Shown here piece after piece: positions 9,362-15,647 of a DNA stretch of 20,845 nt. Position numbers and translations under genes: made by a program. Source of the stretch: Alphaproteobacteria bacterium. GTDB lineage: Bacteria > Pseudomonadota > Alphaproteobacteria > Rs-D84. The DNA is taken from the NCBI GenBank assembly GCA_017383325.1, contig JAFNYG010000009.1, positions 1 to 20,845 on the forward strand. Reading direction: 5' to 3'. Position 1 is the stretch's first letter. Every line of letters begins with the position of its first letter. The notes below the pieces were generated by a model that was not told the DNA's origin, did not search any database, and saw nothing but the letters and a program-made list of their open reading frames with translations.

Positions 9362-9366
9362 ATCAT
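9352..9366. promoter_or_regulatory. Perfect 15-bp palindrome over the -10 element, possible operator
   Basis: ATGATAT-A-ATATCAT is a perfect 7+1+7 inverted repeat that covers the TATAAT at 9356-9361. It could be a repressor site, but AT-rich palindromes of this length can arise by chance around a -10 box. Confidence 0.25.
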
Positions 9367-9447
9367 TTAATAAAATTAACAAGTGCCAATCACAAAAATT
9401 TATGATAGAATGTACCGCAACAGACCAAGGGGAGGGGGAAGAGATTC

Positions 9448-9663
9448 ATGACACAGCAAATCAAAAAACTTAATCCAACAGACATAACCAGCGATGTCTA
9501 CATTATCGCCCCGACCCAAATTGAATACATATCACGCCTGTTTGGGAATACAGTTGCCGACACCATGAACATGCGTACATTCGCGCCCAAAATTCGCCAA
9601 ATTGCAGAACAGGCCCTGCGGCATGCATTAACATCGGCCCGAACAATGGGCGAATCAAAATAA
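9448..9663 (+). CDS. Hypothetical protein, 71 aa
   Basis: A small soluble protein with no signal peptide, membrane helix or cysteine. It has a beta-prone start (residues about 12-24, DITSDVYIIAPTQ) and then helices to the C-terminus (QIAEQALRHALTSARTMG). I do not recognise the family. Support for a real gene: an exceptionally strong ribosome-binding region (AAGGGGAGGGGGAAGAG) ending 6 bases before the ATG, a consensus-like promoter upstream, and a Rho-independent terminator that starts within its stop codon. It is transcribed alone, divergent from secA and convergent with tolA. The product may be abundant given the translation signals, and its role is unknown. Confidence 0.75.
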   Translation: MTQQIKKLNPTDITSDVYIIAPTQIEYISRLFGNTVADTMNMRTFAPKIRQIAEQALRHALTSARTMGESK

Positions 9664-9688
9664 AAACCCCGCAATCGCGGGATTTTTT
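9663..9688. terminator. Bidirectional terminator between the 71-aa gene and tolA
   Basis: A CCCGC/GCGGG stem (9668-9672 and 9677-9681) with a 4-base loop is flanked by five A on the left and ATTTTTT on the right. It reads as a terminator for the plus-strand gene and, with the T5 tail on the other strand, for the minus-strand tol operon that ends at 9713. Confidence 0.8.
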
Positions 9689-9712
9689 ATGCCCATCGAC
9701 ACAAAATATGCA

Positions 9713-10522
9713 CTACATAACCTTGCCCTGGGTTGGATAAAATGTCAGCTGAATTTTTTCCCACTTTGCGAATTCATTCGCCGGCAACATCCGGAACGGC
9801 TGACACACGTTAATCGCTGTCCGTATTGTTTCCAGCACATATGCAAATGCCGGATCCGTTTCCGCCCGCGCAGCCGATTCAAACCACACATCCCGCACAG
9901 TACCATTCTTTCGCATGGTCAAATGCGCAACCGCACGAATATCTGCAATATCTGGACGTTTTGTATCCACCACCCAGCAACGCGTCATTGCGACACGCAA
10001 CGCATCCACCACCGACACCGTCAGGGTACGTTCCAATGACAACACCTCTCGGTTCACGCGCACCACTTTCTTTTTTCTGGGTGCCGCCGGCGCAGGTTCC
10101 ACAGATTTCGATTCTGTGCTTTTTTCTTCCTGTTTTTTCTCAGGTTCCTTTTGTGGTTCTTCTGCCACTTCCTCTGGTTCTGGCTCAGGCTCTGGTTCTT
10201 CCAACAATGTTGGCGCCGTTACCTCTATCTTTTCTGGCACTTCGGCCTGAACCTCTTTTTTATCGGGCTGCGCCACAGGCGCCACCGTCTTTTCTTCTGG
10301 ATTAGATTCAACGACCTGGCCAATATTATACAGTTTTGTTTCGTCGCCACTAACAACGACATCATCCAAATCGATTTCAATAATTTCAATTCGATCTGGT
10401 GCAACCAACTGTGCCCGATTTATCATAACCGCAACTGATGTAACCATGACCGCAACCAACGCCAAATGTCCACCAATCGACATCAATAAATTTTCCGATG
10501 AAAACAAATTAAATTTCGACAT
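9713..10522 (-). CDS. tolA: Cell envelope integrity protein TolA
   Basis: TolA links the TolQR motor in the inner membrane to the outer membrane during cell division. The start is placed at the ATG at 10522 (MSKFNLFSS), 7 bases after the tolR stop; an upstream in-frame start at 10573 would overlap tolR by 44 bases. The 269-residue product has one membrane helix (about 13-33) that carries the S-x3-H motif (S15, H19) used by TolA and TonB to contact the motor. A Pro/Glu/Lys-rich periplasmic stretch follows (about 75-150). The C-terminal domain has ALRVAMTRCW, a second Cys in INVCQPFRMLP and WEKIQLTFYP, which fits TolA better than TonB. The linker is short compared with the E. coli protein (421 aa). 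It is the last gene of the operon, and tolB and pal do not follow. Confidence 0.88.
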   Translation of the reverse strand: MSKFNLFSSENLLMSIGGHLALVAVMVTSVAVMINRAQLVAPDRIEIIEIDLDDVVVSGDETKLYNIGQVVESNPEEKTVAPVAQPDKKEVQAEVPEKIEVTAPTLLEEPEPEPEPEEVAEEPQKEPEKKQEEKSTESKSVEPAPAAPRKKKVVRVNREVLSLERTLTVSVVDALRVAMTRCWVVDTKRPDIADIRAVAHLTMRKNGTVRDVWFESAARAETDPAFAYVLETIRTAINVCQPFRMLPANEFAKWEKIQLTFYPTQGKVM

Positions 10523-10529
10523 ATTAATT

Positions 10530-10928
10530 TTATTCTGGTTGTGTACGCAATCCAACTTTCTGGAAACCCGCATCCTTTAACCTGCCCATAATCCCCATAA
10601 CAGCCCCATAGTCTGCATGTGTATCACCATTTATCATTATGGTCAGATTTGGATTTTCTGCGCGCATCGCAACTGCACGCTTTACAATATCATCCCGCGA
10701 CAATTCCATTTTGCCCAGGAAATAGCGCCCATTCGAATCTACGCTAATCTGAATTGCATGATCATTGCCGGTCATCGCCGACGCGCCTGCGCGTGGCAAT
10801 TCCAAATCAATCCCGGTTGTCATCATCGGGGTTGTCACCATAAACACCGCCAACAACACCGTCATAACATCAATCATCGGCGTCAGCTGAATAGAAAAAT
10901 CGGACTTTCTGCGTCTGAATCTAGACAT
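10530..10928 (-). CDS. tolR: Tol motor protein TolR (ExbD family)
   Basis: TolR forms, with TolQ, the proton-driven inner-membrane motor that energises TolA. The ATG at 10928 (MSRFRRRKSD) is chosen because it lies 11 bases after the tolQ stop, behind GTGGGGGCG; an earlier in-frame start at 10973 would overlap tolQ. The product has 132 residues. A basic cytoplasmic tail precedes one membrane helix with LTPMIDVMTVLL, in which D20 is the conserved proton-carrying aspartate. The rest is a periplasmic domain with the family features (DLELPRA, ISVDSNGRYFL, MINGDTHADYG, GLRT at the end). ExbD is the alternative name of the family, but the tolQ-tolR-tolA order and the ybgC neighbours favour TolR. Confidence 0.93.
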   Translation of the reverse strand: MSRFRRRKSDFSIQLTPMIDVMTVLLAVFMVTTPMMTTGIDLELPRAGASAMTGNDHAIQISVDSNGRYFLGKMELSRDDIVKRAVAMRAENPNLTIMINGDTHADYGAVMGIMGRLKDAGFQKVGLRTQPE

Positions 10929-10939
10929 CTGCGCCCCCA

Positions 10940-11419
10940 CTATTTCTGATTTTTTACTTCTTTGCAGGCACATTCCAGACGATCGTACAAATCATCAGAT
11001 TTTTTCGAATATACCTGATACGCAATCGCCGCAGGAATCGCCGCAATCAACCCCAATGCCGTCGTCCCCAACGCCACCGCCAACCCAGGCGCGATAACCC
11101 CAATACTGACCGATTGATTCACCCCGATTGCGGCAAAAGAATCCATAACACCCCACACCGTACCAAACAAACCAATAAACGGTGAAATATACGAAACCAT
11201 CGACAAAAACCATAAATTTTTATCAAATGGACGGATAAAGACGTCCAGATTTTCATTTGGCTTCATTTTTACAGGCCTGCGCTTAAAATTGCGCCACAAG
11301 CGAAACTTTTCAATAATCACGGCCCATGACATTACGCTAAACACAACCAGCACGATTGACACGAAAATCGTCATGGCATCACCTGTAAATAAACTCAGCA
11401 ACGAAAAATTATTTCCCAT
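10940..11419 (-). CDS. tolQ: Tol motor protein TolQ (ExbB family), unusually short
   Basis: TolQ is the multi-helix stator of the Tol motor. The product is 159 residues, where the family usually has about 220-240. Three membrane helices can be seen: about 16-37, 70-95 (with PFIGLFGTVWGVM) and 103-135 (with APGLAVALGTTALGLIAAIP). The family's conserved Thr positions in the last two helices are present (T87; T119/T120). What is missing is most of the cytoplasmic segment between the first and second helix: about 32 residues here against roughly 90 in E. coli TolQ. The frame is open from start to stop, so this is not a visible frameshift. The ATG at 11419 has a good ribosome-binding site (GGAAGAGGA) and lies 16 bases after the second ybgC. 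Confidence 0.9.
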   Translation of the reverse strand: MGNNFSLLSLFTGDAMTIFVSIVLVVFSVMSWAVIIEKFRLWRNFKRRPVKMKPNENLDVFIRPFDKNLWFLSMVSYISPFIGLFGTVWGVMDSFAAIGVNQSVSIGVIAPGLAVALGTTALGLIAAIPAAIAYQVYSKKSDDLYDRLECACKEVKNQK

Positions 11420-11435
11420 TATCCTCTTCCTTCTG

Positions 11436-11810
11436 TTATATCAATCCCTTAATAAATTCATCTGGTATCCGTTTTGGGCGCATATCCGCCCCCAAATAAG
11501 CCACCTTGATGTTTATTATAGCACAAACAATCCCATTTTTCACGAACTTTTGTTCTATTTTTACAACCACGGCCCCAACATCCAGCATCTGTGTTTCGAC
11601 AACGATATCATCTGCCGCCCGCAACGGCTGCAAATACTTTATATTCAGTTCGCGAATAACAAACCCGATATCATCGCCAACGACAACATGCCCGCGCAGC
11701 CAATTCATACGCGCACGTTCTGCTATTTCCAAGTACCGCGCATGATACACAATACCTTCGGCATCTGTATCAGCATACGCTATTGTAAACGGGAACGCAT
11801 GTACCTTCAT
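11436..11810 (-). CDS. ybgC: YbgC-type acyl-CoA thioesterase, second tandem copy
   Basis: A 124-residue hotdog-fold protein of the 4-hydroxybenzoyl-CoA thioesterase/YbgC family, which hydrolyses acyl-CoA or acyl-carrier substrates in the cytoplasm and sits next to tol genes in many proteobacteria. The family signature is YADTDAEGIVYHARYLEIAER (residues about 11-31), split here only by description: the catalytic aspartate lies in YADTDA, followed by VYH and a long helix. The ATG at 11810 is preceded by CAAAGGTAG, which includes the stop of the first copy four bases upstream. About half of the residues match the first copy by eye. The C-terminus (FIKGLI) is shorter than in copy one. Substrate specificity cannot be read from the sequence. 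Confidence 0.9.
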   Translation of the reverse strand: MKVHAFPFTIAYADTDAEGIVYHARYLEIAERARMNWLRGHVVVGDDIGFVIRELNIKYLQPLRAADDIVVETQMLDVGAVVVKIEQKFVKNGIVCAIINIKVAYLGADMRPKRIPDEFIKGLI

Positions 11811-11814
11811 AACA

Positions 11815-12210
11815 CTACCTTTGCTTGTCTACAAAGCCCAACATTTGTCTACGCAGATCATCCGGGATGTTTTTTGGACGCAGATCCGAACCAACGTACA
11901 CAACCCGACTATTCAACGTTGCACAAAGTTTATCATTTGGCCCCAAAAAGTACTGCGCGGTATCAAGAAAAACATCTTCAACCCTCAACACCTCTGTCTC
12001 TACCCTTATATCCTGCCCCAATTTTAACGGGGAACGATAATCTATATTCAGGTTTTTTATAACAAAACCATCACCCACAGGTATTTTTTTATCACGCAAC
12101 CAATTCATGCGTGCGCGTTCTGCAATTTCGATATACCGCCCATGATAAACAATACCAGCCGCATCAGTATCTGCATAGGCAATTGAAAAATCATACTTAT
12201 GTCTTGGCAT
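11815..12210 (-). CDS. ybgC: YbgC-type acyl-CoA thioesterase, first tandem copy
   Basis: A 131-residue hotdog thioesterase with the same signature as its neighbour: YADTDA with the catalytic aspartate (about residues 12-17), GIVYHGRYIEIAERAR, and RPKNIPDD near the end. It shares a FVI-x-LNI-x-Y core and MNWLR with the downstream copy, so the two arose by duplication and then diverged. The ATG at 12210 follows AAAAGGAATTG and lies 14 bases after ruvB. The location between ruvB and tolQ is the usual place for a single ybgC, so this copy holds the ancestral position. Both copies keep the catalytic residues and are probably active. Confidence 0.92.
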   Translation of the reverse strand: MPRHKYDFSIAYADTDAAGIVYHGRYIEIAERARMNWLRDKKIPVGDGFVIKNLNIDYRSPLKLGQDIRVETEVLRVEDVFLDTAQYFLGPNDKLCATLNSRVVYVGSDLRPKNIPDDLRRQMLGFVDKQR

Positions 12211-12224
12211 TTTTACAATTCCTT

Positions 12225-13214
12225 TTATTTTTCCAATCCTAAATGTTTATACCCCGCCTCTGTAATAACACGTCCACGTGGGGTACGTTGCACAAACCCC
12301 AATTGCATCAAATAGGGTTCTATTACATCCTCTATCGTATCGCTCGGTTCTGACAATGCAGCGGCTAAATTTTCCACGCCAACCGGCCCCCCCGCATAAA
12401 ATTTAATTATCATATTCATGTATTCACGATCGATTTCATCCAGACCACACCCGTCAATGTGCAATTGAAACAAAGTGGTCTTGATTGTATCGGCTGTGAT
12501 TTGATTTCTTCCCAACGCACACGCGAAATCACGCGCACGCTTTAGCAACCTGTTTGCGATACGTGGGGTTCCCCGCGCAGACCGCGCCAGCATCAGCGCC
12601 CCATCCGCATCAATTGGCGTCCCCAGAATATTCGCACTGCGCATAATAATCTTGGCCAAATCTTCTGGCGAATAAAATGTTAAACGCAAATCGATTCCAA
12701 ACCTATCCCGCAACGGATTTGACAGCAGCCCCGTACGTGTTGTTGCCCCGACCAACGTAAACGGGGGCAGGTCGATACGCACACTTTTTGCGCTGGGTCC
12801 TTCGCCCAACATAATATCCAGCTTAAAATCCTCCATTGCCGAATACAACACTTCTTCGATTGCCGTTGGCAATCTGTGAATTTCATCAATAAACAACACA
12901 TCCATCGGCTCCAGCGCCGTCAGAATCGCAGCCAAATCCCCCTGTTTGGTCAACATAGGCGCCGACGTAGCGCGAAAATTTGTCCCCAGCTCATTCGCCA
13001 CAATATGTGCCAACGTCGTTTTTCCCAATCCTGGGGGGCCATACAGTAATACGTGATCCATGGCCTCTCTTCGACTGCGCGCCCCGGAAATAAACACCGA
13101 CAAATTCTGTTTCAGGCTGTCATGCCCTACAAAATCCCCCAGAACACGCGGCCGAATATTCGTCGTCATATCTTCTGGGATATTAGCATCCAAAAATCTT
13201 TCATTATTTTGCAT
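12225..13214 (-). CDS. ruvB: Holliday junction branch migration ATPase RuvB
   Basis: RuvB is the hexameric AAA+ motor that, with RuvA, moves Holliday junctions in recombinational repair. The 329-residue product has the expected length. It shows the N-terminal [15 protein letters not shown], Walker [10 protein letters not shown] (59-67), Walker [10 protein letters not shown] (105-113), the beta-hairpin region that contacts RuvA (about 125-145), sensor GATTR (156-160), the arginine-finger motif LRDRFG (168-173), and a C-terminal winged helix ending in [11 protein letters not shown]. The ATG at 13214 is two bases after the stop of the hydrolase-like gene; its own ribosome-binding site is weak, so translation is probably coupled. 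The usual partners ruvA and ruvC are not directly upstream; the hydrolase-like gene takes that place. Confidence 0.97.
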   Translation of the reverse strand: MQNNERFLDANIPEDMTTNIRPRVLGDFVGHDSLKQNLSVFISGARSRREAMDHVLLYGPPGLGKTTLAHIVANELGTNFRATSAPMLTKQGDLAAILTALEPMDVLFIDEIHRLPTAIEEVLYSAMEDFKLDIMLGEGPSAKSVRIDLPPFTLVGATTRTGLLSNPLRDRFGIDLRLTFYSPEDLAKIIMRSANILGTPIDADGALMLARSARGTPRIANRLLKRARDFACALGRNQITADTIKTTLFQLHIDGCGLDEIDREYMNMIIKFYAGGPVGVENLAAALSEPSDTIEDVIEPYLMQLGFVQRTPRGRVITEAGYKHLGLEK

Positions 13215-13216
13215 AA

Positions 13217-13876
13217 TTACAACAACTTATCTTCTGCGTTTTCACGTCCAACATACGCCTTTAAATCATTATACATCTGTCGCAGATCCGCAGGCTGGCT
13301 ATACATTGCATCTGCACCACGCACACGAATTGTTTCCAAATCAATTTGCGCCTGTTTTTTCAAAACCTGAGTCATGTGAGTGGCGAACGCACGCGCTTCA
13401 TCTGATTCCGCCGCCCCCTGCAATAACAATCCACGATTTGGACGTGGCGACAAGAACGCAAAATCAGACACTGACACATCTGGCGAAACCAATGCGAACC
13501 CAGATATTTCGGGGCGCCTCATCATCGCCTGCAACACATACCACGCACCTAAATGATTCCCCGCCAACCATATTTTATCACTATCTTCATTATGATTTTG
13601 AATCCAGTCAATTACAGTCGCGATATCCAGCATATTTTCAGACGTCGTCCCAATCGTCCCTTCTGAATCACCAACCCCACGATAATTAAATCGAACAACA
13701 GAAAAACCAGCATCCATAAATGCACGAAACATCGCATACGACACCCGATCGTTCATATGAAACTTTTGTCGCGGATTTCCTGATAAAATAACCGCCAATG
13801 GCGCCGCCTCTTGTACAGATTTATGATACACCGCATGCAGTTTGCCAGATTCACCAGAAATAATCAAATCGACCAT
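13217..13876 (-). CDS. Alpha/beta-hydrolase-fold protein lacking the catalytic residues (probable pseudoenzyme)
   Basis: The 219-residue product follows the pattern of the small alpha/beta-hydrolase family common in alphaproteobacteria (COG2945-like): a strand-rich start, [20 protein letters not shown] (48-67) then VGDSEG, and [15 protein letters not shown] (118-132). The nucleophile elbow, normally G-x-S-x-G, reads GNHLG (106-110), with His 108 in the serine position. The usual acid in HGDxD is QGAAE (153-157), and the expected catalytic His in a xxHFF motif reads ADAMY (188-192). The HPHP oxyanion region reads SGNP. The fold is well kept, so it has probably been retained for binding or scaffolding. 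The ATG at 13876 follows AAAGGTGA. It heads the operon with ruvB, ybgC and tolQRA. Confidence 0.85.
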   Translation of the reverse strand: MVDLIISGESGKLHAVYHKSVQEAAPLAVILSGNPRQKFHMNDRVSYAMFRAFMDAGFSVVRFNYRGVGDSEGTIGTTSENMLDIATVIDWIQNHNEDSDKIWLAGNHLGAWYVLQAMMRRPEISGFALVSPDVSVSDFAFLSPRPNRGLLLQGAAESDEARAFATHMTQVLKKQAQIDLETIRVRGADAMYSQPADLRQMYNDLKAYVGRENAEDKLL

Positions 13877-13909
13877 TGTTTCACCTTTCTTACTATTTCA
13901 TCCACCCCT

Positions 13910-13939
13910 AAATTAGACCAAAGCAATCACAAATTTCAA
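13910..13939 (-). promoter_or_regulatory. Possible promoter of the hydrolase-ruvB-tol operon
   Basis: On the minus strand TTGAAA (13939-13934) and TAATTT (13915-13910) are 18 bases apart, about 35 bases before the start codon. The match is moderate. It lies in the 139-base divergent spacer shared with the secreted-protein gene. Confidence 0.35.
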
Positions 13940-13957
13940 TAAAAATATTTTTTTGTT

Positions 13958-13987
13958 TTGACACAATTATCTAAAATGTTCTAACAT
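13958..13987 (+). promoter_or_regulatory. Possible promoter of the secreted six-cysteine protein gene
   Basis: A perfect TTGACA (13958-13963) is followed after 18 bases by TAACAT (13982-13987). The -10 is weak. The start codon is 28 bases further on. Confidence 0.4.
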
Positions 13988-14015
13988 TCAACACGAGAGA
14001 ACCAAAGGCAACACA

Positions 14016-14933
14016 ATGTTAAGACCTATTTTGACGGCTGTTTTAGTTGGATTGTACGCATTTTCTGCCCATGCAGACGATATTATCTATGATAATTTTC
14101 AAACAATTTATACCGAAACACCGGTCCAATCGTACTACGCATATCCTGATGACCCAAATTTTATTCCAGAAACAGAATTTATGGAACGCGCAGACAGCCT
14201 GGATTATGATCAGAACATAATTGACGCGCGCACGATTGAATCGAATGCACATCCCGGCGTAATGTTTGCGGATCGTCCAATGGTTATATGTCGTAATTTT
14301 GGGTGCACACGCCTGAACGATCGCATAACCCGTTCATTTTTATTCAACAGTTTGGCAAACATGTTTATGATGAATGGCCACTCGCGCATGTACATTTGCG
14401 AAGCGGATCCATTTTCACGTGACTGCTTGCAATCTGGCATTTCTTTCCCTGTTCGCAGTGGAATTGCAAATGCAATGGTAAAAATCCCCAAGGCTACAAT
14501 ATCCCAGGTCAGCATGTCTACCGGTCTGTCCAAGGCCACTGTCGGCATGACATACGAATTTTTGGTAAACGGCATCAGCCGTATATGCGAACCAACCGTA
14601 ATGGACATTGTTGTCCCCGTAAATTCCGAAGCGATTTTATCCAATCGCGAATTTGCCTGCAACATGACCAGCGATGGCATCAGCAGCGTATCACTGATCG
14701 TCAGCTTGGATTACATTGACCTGGACTATGGCATCCTGGGCGGATACTATTCTTTGGGAATGCAGGGCCCAACAACGGGCGGTGGCACGGGTTACGCGCT
14801 GTTCAAGACAGAATTCGCCACAGGCAACATGCAATTTCGCGCAGCCACATACGACGAAGACATGATGGGCGCCAACAACGCCATGCGAACAATACAGCCC
14901 GGCGAATACGCTGTTGAACCATTAAACAAATAA
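14016..14933 (+). CDS. Secreted or periplasmic six-cysteine protein, function unknown
   Basis: The 305-residue product starts with a clear signal peptide (hydrophobic residues 4-18, cleavage A-H-A at 18-20), so the mature protein begins at about residue 21 and is acidic. It has six cysteines (92, 97, 128, 137, 191, 215), an even number that would allow three disulfides: C-x4-C, C-x8-C and a later pair. The middle part has FNSLANMFMMNGHSRMYIC (110-128), and the second half is beta-prone and Gly-rich (about 240-262). No lipobox, membrane anchor or known catalytic motif is visible, and I do not recognise the family. AAAGG lies 8 bases before the ATG. The gene is directly upstream of a response regulator and histidine kinase on the same strand, with no terminator between, so it may belong to the same signalling unit. 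Confidence 0.85.
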   Translation: MLRPILTAVLVGLYAFSAHADDIIYDNFQTIYTETPVQSYYAYPDDPNFIPETEFMERADSLDYDQNIIDARTIESNAHPGVMFADRPMVICRNFGCTRLNDRITRSFLFNSLANMFMMNGHSRMYICEADPFSRDCLQSGISFPVRSGIANAMVKIPKATISQVSMSTGLSKATVGMTYEFLVNGISRICEPTVMDIVVPVNSEAILSNREFACNMTSDGISSVSLIVSLDYIDLDYGILGGYYSLGMQGPTTGGGTGYALFKTEFATGNMQFRAATYDEDMMGANNAMRTIQPGEYAVEPLNK

Positions 14934-14934
14934 A

Positions 14935-14975
14935 CTGTCTTCCTAGAATTCATAAATACCAGTTCTAGCCGACAG
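14935..14975 (+). promoter_or_regulatory. Imperfect hairpin in the leader of the response-regulator gene
   Basis: CTGTC (14935-14939) pairs with GACAG (14971-14975), and CTAGAA (14943-14948) pairs with TTCTAG (14963-14968), with a 14-base loop and a small internal bulge. There is no T run, so it is not a typical terminator. It could modulate expression or mRNA stability between the secreted-protein gene and the regulator. Confidence 0.35.
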
Positions 14976-14990
14976 ATGACGGACAAATTT

Positions 14991-15635
14991 ATGAATAAAA
15001 CCATTTTGATTATTGACGATGATGAAATGTTGCGCAAAGCCCTGGCATCGGGTTTGCGCAACGAACATTTTAACGTAATAACATCGTCTTCTGCGGAAAA
15101 CGCGACCGATGTACTTAACAGAATATCCATTGACGCAATCATTCTGGACCGCATGATGTCCGGGATGGACGGCCTGACGTTTTTAAAGAGCATTCGCGCT
15201 ACAGGCAATGCCACACCCGTATTAATGCTGACCGCGCTAAGTGGTCCAGAAAACGCCATCGACGGCCTGACATTTGGCGCGAACGATTACCTGGCAAAAC
15301 CGTTTCAAATCCGTGAACTGATTCTCAGGCTCAGAAATATTATCCCAGAAACAACATCACCACACAAAAAGATGCCGAACGGTCTAATTTTCACAGACAA
15401 TGAATTTTTCATTTCAGGCCCGTCAAACACCCCCCAACTGTTGGGCCTGTCTGGCGAAGAAAAAAAGCTGCTGCAATTACTGACCAGCCCCATTGGAAAC
15501 ATTGCGCCTGCGCCACCAATGGTCGCAAAACGCTTGCGCAACAAATTAAATTTAGTATTATCACACCTAGACATAATAACAATTCGGGGACGTGGATACA
15601 AATTAATTGACAAATCCGCAACCCCCGCAACATAA
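14991..15635 (+). CDS. OmpR-type response regulator with a shortened DNA-binding domain
   Basis: The receiver domain (residues about 3-118 from the chosen start) has the acidic pocket D9/D10, the phosphoacceptor D53 in ILDRMMSGMDG, T81 and K103 (AKPF), so it should be phosphorylated. The C-terminal part is a winged-helix remnant of the OmpR/PhoB class: LSGEEKKLLQLL, a region VAKRLRNKLN that resembles the recognition helix, and TIRGRGYKLI at the end. About 20 residues of the usual segment between the first helix and the recognition helix are missing. The start is set at 14991 (MNKTILIIDDDE) because GGAC lies at the right distance; the ATG at 14976 has no ribosome-binding site and directly follows a hairpin. 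It is 12 bases before the histidine kinase gene, its evident partner. Target genes cannot be inferred. Confidence 0.9.
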   Translation: MNKTILIIDDDEMLRKALASGLRNEHFNVITSSSAENATDVLNRISIDAIILDRMMSGMDGLTFLKSIRATGNATPVLMLTALSGPENAIDGLTFGANDYLAKPFQIRELILRLRNIIPETTSPHKKMPNGLIFTDNEFFISGPSNTPQLLGLSGEEKKLLQLLTSPIGNIAPAPPMVAKRLRNKLNLVLSHLDIITIRGRGYKLIDKSATPAT

Positions 15636-15647
15636 ACGGAATATAAC

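Noticed and set aside
10110..10200. Repetitive Glu-Pro stretch in tolA as a possible microsatellite or separate repeat element
   Set aside because: It is in frame and matches the Pro/Glu/Lys-rich linker expected in TolA and TonB proteins.
10929..10973. Longer starts for tolR (10973) and tolA (10573)
   Set aside because: Both would overlap the preceding gene by tens of bases and add residues before the recognisable N-terminus.
11289..12062. Plus-strand open frame of 257 residues
   Set aside because: It is antisense to tolQ and both ybgC genes, has low-complexity His/Pro/Tyr-rich composition and no ribosome-binding site.
11436..12210. Tandem ybgC as an assembly duplication
   Set aside because: The two copies differ at about half of their residues and in length, so they are true diverged paralogues.
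13060..13689. Plus-strand open frame of 209 residues
   Set aside because: It is antisense to ruvB and the hydrolase-like gene, both of which have clear family motifs; its composition is that of a shadow frame.
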